DNA of 64,000 nt from Paenibacillus rigui. Lineage in GTDB: Bacteria; Bacillota; Bacilli; Paenibacillales; NBRC-103111. The stretch covers positions 1 to 64,000 of the forward strand of contig NZ_NMQW01000030.1 of NCBI RefSeq assembly GCF_002234615.1. Reading direction: 5' to 3'. Below are positions 1 to 6,877 of this stretch, piece after piece. Positions within the stretch are counted from its first letter, which is position 1. Each line of letters starts with the position of its first letter. A program made the translations under genes and the position numbers. The notes under the pieces were generated by a model. The model did no database searches and was not told the DNA's origin. It worked only from the letters and a program-made list of their open reading frames with translations.

Positions 1-384
1 TACGGGGTTTCGAAAAAAAAATCCCGTGCGGGGGAGGGTCTCCCCAGTTCACTGCATCCTCTTTCATACCGTGCCGATCCCCTTACGCCGGAGGATTCTT
101 CGCTGCCGCTCCAAGTTCTTAACAGCTTCCGTGGTCTTCACCCAAATAGACGGGGTTCGACTCCCTCTTCCCCCTCTTGCGAGGCCTTTTTGACGACGCG
201 GCAGGATTCACTTCATGTTACGGCCTGGTATCTTGCTCGCCCTGTCTCTGACAGGTACTTTCGTCGACGCGCTTCTACGCACAGATTTCGCCGTACGCAG
301 GCATCCTAGCTACGCGGGGGCTTGGCCCCTCCCGCGACCGGATTTTCACCGGCTAGAAGATGCGTGCCTCTGGGCACGCTCTAT
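1..384 (-). mobile_element. Group II intron, 5' RNA region (runs off the left edge)
   Basis: Read on the minus strand, this stretch begins just after a terminator U-tract and resembles domain I of a bacterial group II intron. It has a GTGAAA-type hairpin loop near 332-350, a GC-rich stem, a CTAGG/CCTAG pairing, several GNRA-like loops, and AACTGGGGAGACCC at 36-49, a string I associate with the region just ahead of intron-encoded proteins. An ATG at 65-67 opens a frame that stays open to the window edge and could start the reverse transcriptase. Group IIC introns characteristically insert behind intrinsic terminators, and that is the arrangement here. The exact 5' boundary is uncertain because a clean GUGYG start is not obvious. 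The plus-strand open frame across 215-409 lacks a ribosome-binding site and is probably a shadow of structured RNA. Confidence 0.6.
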
Positions 385-385
385 C

Positions 386-421
386 AAAAAAAAGCCTACC
401 GTCTGTTGAAAGACGATAGGC
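386..421 (-). terminator. Intrinsic terminator of the 55-residue gene
   Basis: An 11-bp near-perfect stem (394-404 with 411-421) is followed on the minus strand by eight T residues. It lies 38 bases behind the stop of the small gene, and the group II intron begins a few bases further on. Confidence 0.9.
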
Positions 422-458
422 TCATTTTATATTTAACTATGACGGCCGTTCAGCTGGA

Positions 459-626
459 TCAATCCGGGACGACGAAGTAATTTTTCCCGTACAGGCTGAC
501 AACCTCTTCAGCTTCTGCTTTATGACCGCTGCGGTGGGCCAGAAACTGGATAAATTCATAGGCAGTCCTCTGATCCCGTTCATTCAGGCCGTCCAACAAA
601 TGCAACAACTTTTCCTTGCTTACCAT
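459..626 (-). CDS. Small hypothetical protein (55 aa) downstream of a c-di-AMP riboswitch
   Basis: The 55-residue product begins MVSKEKLLHLLDGLNERDQR. It looks like two amphipathic helices followed by a short polar tail, with no signal peptide or membrane segment. The start at 626 is chosen because GAGAGGAGG lies 7 bases upstream; an in-frame upstream extension has no such site. The N-terminal style recalls small DUF2281/antitoxin-like proteins, but no toxin partner is next to it and I cannot name a function. The gene is enclosed by its own promoter, riboswitch and terminator, so it appears to be a single-gene unit. The usual targets of this riboswitch are cell-wall hydrolases and K+ or osmolyte transporters, so a protein this small is an unusual target. 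Confidence 0.65.
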   Translation of the reverse strand: MVSKEKLLHLLDGLNERDQRTAYEFIQFLAHRSGHKAEAEEVVSLYGKNYFVVPD

Positions 627-693
627 AAGAAATCCTCCTCTCAAAATACAACGGGTGTCGAGATGGAAAGACTTTTTTGCTTGGAGGGAACAC

Positions 694-720
694 AAAAAGC
701 ACAAGGCTAGACCTTGTGCT
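694..720 (-). terminator. Riboswitch expression-platform terminator
   Basis: A perfect stem (698-706 with 712-720) with a five-base loop is followed on the minus strand by TTTTTGTG. It lies between the riboswitch aptamer and the ribosome-binding site of the 55-residue gene, where a transcriptional OFF switch would be expected. Confidence 0.88.
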
Positions 721-734
721 TATAATAAGCAAAT

Positions 735-885
735 CTATCCTTCCCACTTCGCTTACGAGGTTAGCTGTCGGATTCGGGCAGTGAGAATTCGCCCTACGAC
801 GTGCAGCAGGCTGCCTGTCGATTCACCCCATGGTACTTGGTTCCCCCGTTTTTCTCAAAAGAAAACTCAGCGTCGATAATGAAAT
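735..885 (-). promoter_or_regulatory. c-di-AMP riboswitch (ydaO/yuaA type)
   Basis: On the minus strand the conserved blocks of the ydaO/yuaA aptamer occur in order: GGGGGAACC (near 838-846), GGGGTGAATC (820-829), GTAGGGCGAATTCTC (785-799), GCCCGAATCCGACAGC (about 763-778) and TAACCTCGTAAGCG (749-762), then GTGGGAAGGA. They closely match the B. subtilis ydaO leader as I remember it. Family knowledge: the aptamer binds two c-di-AMP molecules and ligand binding turns transcription off. A terminator follows at 694-720 and a promoter precedes it at 901-930. The downstream gene is the 55-residue CDS. Confidence 0.93.
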
Positions 886-900
886 ATTTAGCTGTACTAT

Positions 901-930
901 ATTCTACCGCGTTGCCAAGCTGCTTGTAAA
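901..930 (-). promoter_or_regulatory. Promoter of the c-di-AMP riboswitch transcript
   Basis: The minus strand carries TTTACA (925-930) and TAGAAT (901-906) separated by 18 bases, a good SigA-type match. Transcription would start near 893, immediately ahead of the aptamer. Confidence 0.65.
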
Positions 931-952
931 GCCCAATTGCTCCCAGAATAGC

Positions 953-978
953 AAAAGAGAGCATGGCTTCCCATGCTC
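953..978 (-). terminator. Terminator of the GH-A glycosidase gene
   Basis: An 8-bp perfect stem (959-966 with 971-978) with a four-base loop is followed on the minus strand by TCTTTTG. It lies just past the stop at 999. Confidence 0.75.
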
Positions 979-998
979 CCCCTTCACGCTGCATCCCG

Positions 999-3900
999 TT
1001 ATTGTATATACTCCGTTATATGAACCGCGACTTCCTGCGGGCGATACACCGCAGTAATAGAGCCTTGCCGATCCGTCGCGAACATCACGGTGCGCTCGCT
1101 TTCCACGGTAAAGCCGTATACCTTCCCCGTCACCGGATTGCGGACAGAGACTTCGGCAGGCAGCCCGTATTCGGAGACGAATAGGAACAGCTGCCCTTGA
1201 GCGAACGTCAGCTTGCGTCCGTACAAGCCCGGCAGCTCGCCTCCTGCGAGCCATTCCAGCTCTTGCTCCGCGCCTGCCTTCGCAAGCGCGTAGGCGTACA
1301 CCTGCTTCAGCGTCTCGGTGCGGAGGTTCTGCTCCAGCGGCAGCGGCGACCAAAGCAGGCGCCCTGCCCCGAGCGGCGCCTCGACAAGGCGTGGCGCCTT
1401 GCCCGCCCCGTGCTGCTGCACCAGCTGCTTGGCGCTGTCCGCGATGCGGGCGCCGCCGAAGGAGACCGGCAGCACGCGGCCGTTCAGCTCCAGCGCTTCC
1501 TCGCGCAGCACGTTCACGACCGCACCTGCGCCCAGCTCGGCGGTCAACCGTTCGGCCGGACGCCAATAGGCGTCCAGACCGATCGGTCCCGTGAACAGCA
1601 GCGTACCGCCGTGCCGCTTCACATGCGCGGTCAAGCGCTCCAATGCCTCGTCACTAAAGTTGTGCGGACTCGGCACAATGATCAGCTTCGGGGGATACGC
1701 CTCCAGAGATTCGAGATGGTATTCGCCCAATCCGCGCGCATGGACGTTCATCTCATACGAAAGCGTGCGGATGGCTCGGGTCGTTCCCTCATACGCCAGC
1801 TTGCGTGTGGAGAAATCGTTGGAGTAAGGGAACACGACAGCAACCTCCTCCAGCTCGCGTCCTTCGAACAGGTGGCCGATCTCGGCCATGAAAGCTCCAA
1901 AATCATACGATACCGAAGCTTCCGGCTTCTCGGTTCCGTCCGCCCGCAGCGCGCCGATATTGGACTCATTGACATTGTTCATATAAAAGTTGATATTCCA
2001 AATCCATTGCACCGCTCCGGCACCGCCCGTGGAGAAGGCGTAAGCGTATTTACGCTCCAAAATATTGCGCAGCTCGGCTTCGCTTCTTTTCGCCCGGCCA
2101 TCCGGTGTCTCAATGTACATGATCCCGGTTTCCTGAATCAGATTCGGCTTGAGCGTATCCTTCGTGAAGACGCCGTCCCAGACGAGATCATCCATTTTCC
2201 ACCATGAATGCACAGTGGTATAGTCGACTTCCTCGGCATAGAAAAACGGTGACGGCCGCTGCCCCCCCAGTCCCTCGTCCTGGCCTACGGTAACCAGCTG
2301 CTTCGGCTGAATCGAACGAATCGTCTCGATCAGCTGGGCTCCCCACCGATTGTGCATCTCCATCGTGAACAGCGTGTAGTCCAGCAGCGGACCGCTCTTC
2401 TTTGGCACGTTGATGGTCGTGTTGAAGTTCAAGTCTTCCGGCTCCGGCAGCTTTGCCGCCTCGAAGGAAGGCAGCTCCTCCGGCGTCATGTTCCAGCGCT
2501 CCTGGAGCTTGACGATTGAGCCATGACGTTCAGCGAGCCAAGCGACGAACGCTTCCTTCTCGAAACGGTCCTGCGCCGAACGCGGGCCGGAGAAAATGCG
2601 CTTCGGATCAAACATCGAAGGCTCGTTGATCAAATCCCAATGCACATGGGCCGTCTCGGCGTGGCGCGACACAACCGAGGCAATGAACCGCTTCTGTGCC
2701 TCAACGCTGCGCGGATCCAGGTACGGATTCACGCCCTCCCACAGCTCCGGCGTAAAGGCGAAGAAATTGAACGTAACCTCCAGATCATACCGCTTGGCAG
2801 TTAACAGGAACGCGTCGATCGCGCGCATCGTTTCCTCCACCGCATGGCCGTCGATGAACATCAGCTGCCGCCATGCCGTCCAAATCCCGGTACGGATCAT
2901 ATTGATGCCCGCCCGTTTCATCTGCGCCATATCCCGATCCCATACCGAGACGTTCGGCAGGTTCAAAAATTTGCGCGCCACATCGCTCGTCATGTACGTC
3001 ATGCCGACAATAGGAAGCGGCTTGCCGTTTTTGCGGAAGTAGTCGCGGTCGCAGGACAGCATCTCGCCTTTCTGCAACAGCTCGGCATCGTGACCCCAGA
3101 AGCCCTGCTGGAGAATACGCCGCTCGCCTGAAGCCGCTCTTGCAGCACACTCCACGAAGTAAAAGCCCGCTTCCAGCTCGACCGGAAGACGCATCCTCGT
3201 GAACTGAAGCTCCCGTCCAACACTAGCCTGAAATTCGCCTTCCCACAGACGCTCATAGCGGCCCGGCTGATGAAAATCTCCCGGTATCGCCTCCTGAACC
3301 TCCGTTTGCACCGCTTTGTACAAGGCGACCTGATAAGTCCATTCCAGCGCCTGGTCTCGTTCCGCCCCAAGACGCTGGCCCTGCAGCGTTAAGGTCGCAC
3401 GATCCCCCGGCTCATAGGAGGCATAGTTCGGCTTCAGCCAAAACTCCGTCACGCCTGCGGCCGTAAAATCAGCCCATTCCGCCAAAGCCGCAGCACCCCC
3501 GTTTTGCCAGAAGCGGCTGCCCAGCACTTGATTGATGAAAATCCAACGGCCGCCGGTAAATGGGCCCTTCGTATGCTCAAGGAGAATGGCCGGTGCAGCG
3601 ACCTCCCGCTCCAGCCCGCAGCCGCTAATGCCTTTGAGCAGCGGGTAGATATGGGCGTCCATCGGTCCGCTGGAGCCCAATTGCCCCGGCTGGTCATCCG
3701 TTTTGGTCACATGGAGCACCACGCCGAAGGTTGGCTCGATGGTGAACAGCCCCTCTTTGCCCGCAAAAAGCGGAATCTCGCGGTGAGCCGCAAGCCTCGC
3801 TATAGGAGCAGGGTCAACCGGCAGCGCTTCATGGATATGAAGCTGCTGGAGATAGCCGGTTTGATCCGGCTCGGCTGCCCACTGGCCGTCGCGCCTGACC

Positions 3901-4160
3901 ACGGGCGTTCGGAAGGGGGCTCCGCCCGCGGATAGCAGCCCTTTGCCGCTGCGGATATGGTTCAGAACGGCCTGCCAGGCCGCCTTCGGGAAATAAGGCC
4001 CGTGCAGGTGCACATAGGCGGGAGCATCGGCCAATGCCTCGGCCAAGCCTGCGGCATCCGTAACGGTATATTGCTGGCGAAGCTGCTGAAGCGCTCCTTC
4101 GTTGGGGCGTTCTCCGACATAAGGAAACGAGGGATCATAAAAAAGGACGGTACGCTGCAT
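999..4160 (-). CDS. Clan GH-A glycoside hydrolase, beta-galactosidase-like
   Basis: This is a 1,053-residue cytoplasmic-looking protein with no signal peptide. A central (beta/alpha)8-type catalytic region carries WDLINEPS (Glu near 512, likely acid/base) and NLIQETGIMY (Glu near 676, likely nucleophile), the usual Glu pair of clan GH-A. It is followed by a segment resembling the glutamine-amidotransferase-like trimerisation domain of GH42 enzymes (EEVAVVFPYSNDF onward) and a small beta-rich C-terminus. The N-terminal ~370 residues are probably accessory. GH42 is the closest family I recognise, but the assignment to a numbered family and the substrate are inferred. The start at 4160 is the first ATG and has AAGGAGG 12 bases upstream; a TTG at 4184 would place that site inside the gene. 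It is divergent from a LacI regulator 149 bp away, its probable controller. Confidence 0.85.
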   Translation of the reverse strand: MQRTVLFYDPSFPYVGERPNEGALQQLRQQYTVTDAAGLAEALADAPAYVHLHGPYFPKAAWQAVLNHIRSGKGLLSAGGAPFRTPVVRRDGQWAAEPDQTGYLQQLHIHEALPVDPAPIARLAAHREIPLFAGKEGLFTIEPTFGVVLHVTKTDDQPGQLGSSGPMDAHIYPLLKGISGCGLEREVAAPAILLEHTKGPFTGGRWIFINQVLGSRFWQNGGAAALAEWADFTAAGVTEFWLKPNYASYEPGDRATLTLQGQRLGAERDQALEWTYQVALYKAVQTEVQEAIPGDFHQPGRYERLWEGEFQASVGRELQFTRMRLPVELEAGFYFVECAARAASGERRILQQGFWGHDAELLQKGEMLSCDRDYFRKNGKPLPIVGMTYMTSDVARKFLNLPNVSVWDRDMAQMKRAGINMIRTGIWTAWRQLMFIDGHAVEETMRAIDAFLLTAKRYDLEVTFNFFAFTPELWEGVNPYLDPRSVEAQKRFIASVVSRHAETAHVHWDLINEPSMFDPKRIFSGPRSAQDRFEKEAFVAWLAERHGSIVKLQERWNMTPEELPSFEAAKLPEPEDLNFNTTINVPKKSGPLLDYTLFTMEMHNRWGAQLIETIRSIQPKQLVTVGQDEGLGGQRPSPFFYAEEVDYTTVHSWWKMDDLVWDGVFTKDTLKPNLIQETGIMYIETPDGRAKRSEAELRNILERKYAYAFSTGGAGAVQWIWNINFYMNNVNESNIGALRADGTEKPEASVSYDFGAFMAEIGHLFEGRELEEVAVVFPYSNDFSTRKLAYEGTTRAIRTLSYEMNVHARGLGEYHLESLEAYPPKLIIVPSPHNFSDEALERLTAHVKRHGGTLLFTGPIGLDAYWRPAERLTAELGAGAVVNVLREEALELNGRVLPVSFGGARIADSAKQLVQQHGAGKAPRLVEAPLGAGRLLWSPLPLEQNLRTETLKQVYAYALAKAGAEQELEWLAGGELPGLYGRKLTFAQGQLFLFVSEYGLPAEVSVRNPVTGKVYGFTVESERTVMFATDRQGSITAVYRPQEVAVHITEYIQ

Positions 4161-4206
4161 AAAATTAAGAAGCCTCCTTGTCAAATCGCTGCAATTTTGT
4201 TAGGTT

Positions 4207-4219
4207 TGTTAGGTTAACA
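4207..4219. promoter_or_regulatory. Possible operator in the GH / lacI divergent region
   Basis: The 149-bp divergent region contains TTTGTTAGG repeated twice in tandem, running into TGTTAGGTTAACA, an inverted repeat of TGTTA/TAACA. It is the only palindrome-like site I see here and is a candidate operator for the adjacent LacI regulator. It is not a canonical LacI-family operator with a central CG. Confidence 0.25.
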
Positions 4220-4309
4220 GCACTTCAATTCTGGCAAGACTGTACTCTTGCGGCAGATGAAAGTCAACGATTATTTACAACCGAACCCACCTTGGGAGGA
4301 GAGCCTATC

Positions 4310-5533
4310 ATGCCCAAAAAAATAACGATGCAGCTGATCGCCGACCGTCTGGGCGTTTCCAAATATACTGTATCGCAGGCGTTATCCGGCAAGTCCGGCG
4401 TGAGCCACGGAGTCCGCATGCAAATCATCGAGATGGCCCGGACGCTGGGCTACCGGCTGCCCTCCGGCAGCTCGGCACCTGGAGCATACGGCGCCAGCCC
4501 GTCGGGCTCTTACGGCTCCGATGCTCGGAGCGCTGTGCCCGGGGCCGGCCCGTCAGGTGCTCCCGGCCGCGACGCCCGCAGCGCGATGCCCGGGGCTGGC
4601 CCGTCGGATGCTCCCGGCCGCGACGCCCGCAGCGCTGTATCCGGCGTCGGCCCGTCGGACGCTGTCGGCTGCGACACTCGTGGCGCGATGCCCCGGCTGC
4701 TCCTCTACATGGAGCCCCGCTACATGGAGGAGCCGGACTTCTGGCGCCGCGTGCTCGACGGGCTGCTGTCCGCATGCCGGGACTACGGCTGGACGCCCGG
4801 CTTCCTGGAGCATGCTCCCTACGGGCACGAGGCGTTCACCCGCTCTCCGGCGGGGACCCCTGACGCAGCCGGGCTGATCGTCGTCGGCAAGACGTCCAGC
4901 CCCAAGCTGCTCTCCCTGCGGCAGCTCGGGCTGCCTATGGTGCTGATTGATCACGAGGAGCCGCTGGTCGAAGCGGACGTCATCCTGAACGCCAATCTGG
5001 AGGCGGCCCGGATGGCCTGCAATCATTTGCTTGCCCATGGCTGCAAATCCGTTATTTTCACCGGGCGGGACAGCTTCGCCGTCAGCTTCAAGGAGCGCTG
5101 GTGGGGCTGCCGGCTTGCCGTGGATGAATGGAAGTCGGCCCATCGGGAGCCGCCCGTGCAGCTGAAAAAATGGACCCTGCCCTACGGTTCACCGGGCTGG
5201 GTTATGCAGCTCGACAAGCGGCTGGACATGCTTCAAGCTTGCGGCGATGCGCTGCCGGAAGCATTCCTCTGCGCCAACGATCAGATGGCTTTGCAGCTCG
5301 TCGGGACGCTCCAGGCAAGAGGGATATCCGTTCCCGATCAGTGCCGTGTCGTCGGGATCGACAATATTACGAAGAGCGCTGAGGCATCGCCTTCCTTAAC
5401 AACGGTTGAGCTGGCCAAGGAGGACTTGGGCCGACGGGCTGTTCAAGCAATGCAGCGCAAGCTGGGAAGCCGAGGCGGACTGAGCGAAAAGATCATCTTG
5501 TCCGCACGCCTGATCGTAAGGCAGAGCGGATAA
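4310..5533 (+). CDS. LacI-family transcriptional regulator with a repeat-expanded linker
   Basis: The 407-residue protein starts MPKKITMQLIADRLGVSKYT, a typical LacI helix-turn-helix (residues 5-25) with a hinge near 45-55. The periplasmic-binding-protein-like effector domain begins near residue 128 (PRLLLYMEP) and ends with the usual C-terminal pattern (FLCANDQMALQLVG, then RVVGIDN). Between them lie about 68 residues of Gly/Pro/Ser/Ala-rich sequence from an in-frame 51-bp tandem repeat, where most relatives have only a short linker. The start at 4310 has GGGAGGAGAG upstream; the frame is open further upstream but without a better start. It is divergent from the glycosidase at 999-4160 and probably represses it until a sugar ligand binds. 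Confidence 0.88.
   Translation: MPKKITMQLIADRLGVSKYTVSQALSGKSGVSHGVRMQIIEMARTLGYRLPSGSSAPGAYGASPSGSYGSDARSAVPGAGPSGAPGRDARSAMPGAGPSDAPGRDARSAVSGVGPSDAVGCDTRGAMPRLLLYMEPRYMEEPDFWRRVLDGLLSACRDYGWTPGFLEHAPYGHEAFTRSPAGTPDAAGLIVVGKTSSPKLLSLRQLGLPMVLIDHEEPLVEADVILNANLEAARMACNHLLAHGCKSVIFTGRDSFAVSFKERWWGCRLAVDEWKSAHREPPVQLKKWTLPYGSPGWVMQLDKRLDMLQACGDALPEAFLCANDQMALQLVGTLQARGISVPDQCRVVGIDNITKSAEASPSLTTVELAKEDLGRRAVQAMQRKLGSRGGLSEKIILSARLIVRQSG
4514..4693 (+). repeat. 51-bp in-frame tandem repeat (about 3.5 copies) inside the LacI gene
   Basis: Units lie at 4514-4564, 4565-4615 and 4616-4666, with a partial copy to 4693. Each encodes 17 residues of the form G-x-D-A-R-S-A-x-P/S-G-x-G-P-S-x-A-x. Units two and three are most alike, and differences between units are largely at third codon positions. 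Confidence 0.9.
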
Positions 5534-5589
5534 CGGCAGCATGCAAACTACGCAGGAGCGAAGCGGCTGAGCCACTGCTGCACACAAAC

Positions 5590-5622
5590 AAGCGCCATAC
5601 CCGAGTGACGGGCATGGCGCTT
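5590..5622. terminator. Bidirectional terminator between lacI and the metallophosphoesterase
   Basis: A strong stem (AAGCGCCAT... with ...ATGGCGCTT) with a short loop serves the convergent genes on both sides. The plus strand continues GATTATTTTT and the minus strand GTTTGTGTG, so it is stronger in the plus direction. Confidence 0.8.
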
Positions 5623-5624
5623 GA

Positions 5625-6740
5625 TTATTTTTCAAACCGGATAATCAATTGAACAATCTCCGAACGGCTGGCGATCCGGATCGGCGGCCCCCAGGTGCCG
5701 AAGCCCGATGAAACAACGACATGCATCCGTTCTTTTTTCATATAGCCCCAATCCAGCTCGAACAGCCTGCGCGTAAGGAGATGATTCGGGGCGAACTGGC
5801 CCCGATGGGTGTGGCCGCATAGCAGCACGTCCGCTCCGGCCGCGGCCGTTTGCTCGAATTGATATGGCTGGTGATCCATCACCAGCACAGGGAGCGACGG
5901 CCGGGTATCGCCGAGCAGCTCGGCCGCCGGCAATCTGCCGTGTACCCGTTCGACGGATTTATCTTTTCTGCCCGCCACATAGAAAGCGTCTTGCAGAAGC
6001 ACCTTTTCGTCCCGCAGCACCTGGATTCCAATCGCTTTCATCCGCTCCACGTATTCCTCGATGTGGCCGCCGTAATATTCATGATTGCCCAGCACTGCAT
6101 ACGTCCCGAGGGGCGCCTTAAGCTGCTTCATGACCTCGTCCATCCTGTTGCGGACAAAAGGCTCAATCGAGTCATCGAGCACATCCCCCGGCAGTAAGAT
6201 CAAATCGGGCCGCAGCTCCTCCACTTGACGCACCAGCTTTCTCAAATGGCGCTTGCCGACGAGGTTGCCCAAATGGATGTCCGATGCCACGATAACGCGC
6301 AGCTCGGTTAATCCCCCGGCTTTTTTAGGGATATCCAGCTCATAAGTGCGTACAGCGGGCGTCCACGCGTTCCATGAGCCGCGGAGCATAAGCACCAGCA
6401 GCACCGCCGCAACGATCCCGCCGATCCAAGGCAAATACAATTGTTTGGACACCCCTGCCGCGGAGCACAGCCATCCGGCCAAATCGGCGAGCGGCAGCAG
6501 CAGCACGGCAAATTCCATGACGGCAAAATAATACGAGCCGATTACCTTCAGCAATCTTCCGACGAGGCCTTTCAGCAGGCGGGAACGCCCGATCAGGTAA
6601 GAGAACACGAGAAGTGCAAATAAAAGCCAATATACAACCGGGGCTATGGGCGCGGCGTAGTAAGACAGCAGGTAAGCGCCATGGCCTCCGATATACAGGT
6701 TAACGACAACAAATAAGATCAAAATCGGTATGAAGCCCAT
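5625..6740 (-). CDS. Membrane-anchored metallophosphoesterase (YkuE/YaeI-like)
   Basis: The 371-residue protein begins with four predicted membrane segments (about residues 3-22, 33-52, 68-90 and 103-123). A calcineurin-like phosphoesterase domain follows, with the motif series ASDIHLGN, LPGDVLDD, LGNHEYYGG and CGHTHRGQF, which holds the expected Asp, His and Asn ligands of a two-metal site. The C-terminal VVSSGFGTWGPPIRI segment is typical of the YkuE/YaeI group. The domain probably lies on one face of the cytoplasmic membrane; the substrate is unknown. The start ATG at 6740 has GGGGGAG nearby. It is convergent with the LacI gene and not clearly part of the sugar locus. Confidence 0.85.
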   Translation of the reverse strand: MGFIPILILFVVVNLYIGGHGAYLLSYYAAPIAPVVYWLLFALLVFSYLIGRSRLLKGLVGRLLKVIGSYYFAVMEFAVLLLPLADLAGWLCSAAGVSKQLYLPWIGGIVAAVLLVLMLRGSWNAWTPAVRTYELDIPKKAGGLTELRVIVASDIHLGNLVGKRHLRKLVRQVEELRPDLILLPGDVLDDSIEPFVRNRMDEVMKQLKAPLGTYAVLGNHEYYGGHIEEYVERMKAIGIQVLRDEKVLLQDAFYVAGRKDKSVERVHGRLPAAELLGDTRPSLPVLVMDHQPYQFEQTAAAGADVLLCGHTHRGQFAPNHLLTRRLFELDWGYMKKERMHVVVSSGFGTWGPPIRIASRSEIVQLIIRFEK

Positions 6741-6825
6741 TCACTTTCTCCCCCATAACTGTTACGTTCTATGCCTCTTCCCATGTTGACATGCCGCCTG
6801 TTATTTGTCAAAATGCGGGACTGGG

Positions 6826-6871
6826 GACAAAATAAAAACACACTCGCGGAAGCTTCCCGCAAAGTGTGTTT
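6826..6871 (-). terminator. Terminator behind the LplA-type binding protein
   Basis: A long stem (AAACACACT... with ...AGTGTGTTT, bracketing a CGGGAAGCTTCCGCG-like inner stem) is followed on the minus strand by TTTTTATTTTG. Confidence 0.85.
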
Positions 6872-6877
6872 CCATCC

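Noticed and set aside
215-409. A 64-codon plus-strand open frame at the left end.
   Set aside because: It lies antisense to structured intron-like RNA, has no ribosome-binding site and crosses a terminator hairpin.
1197-2207. A 336-codon plus-strand open frame inside the glycosidase gene.
   Set aside because: It is antisense to a well-supported enzyme, is Arg/Gln-rich as expected for the complement of this G+C content, and has no family resemblance.
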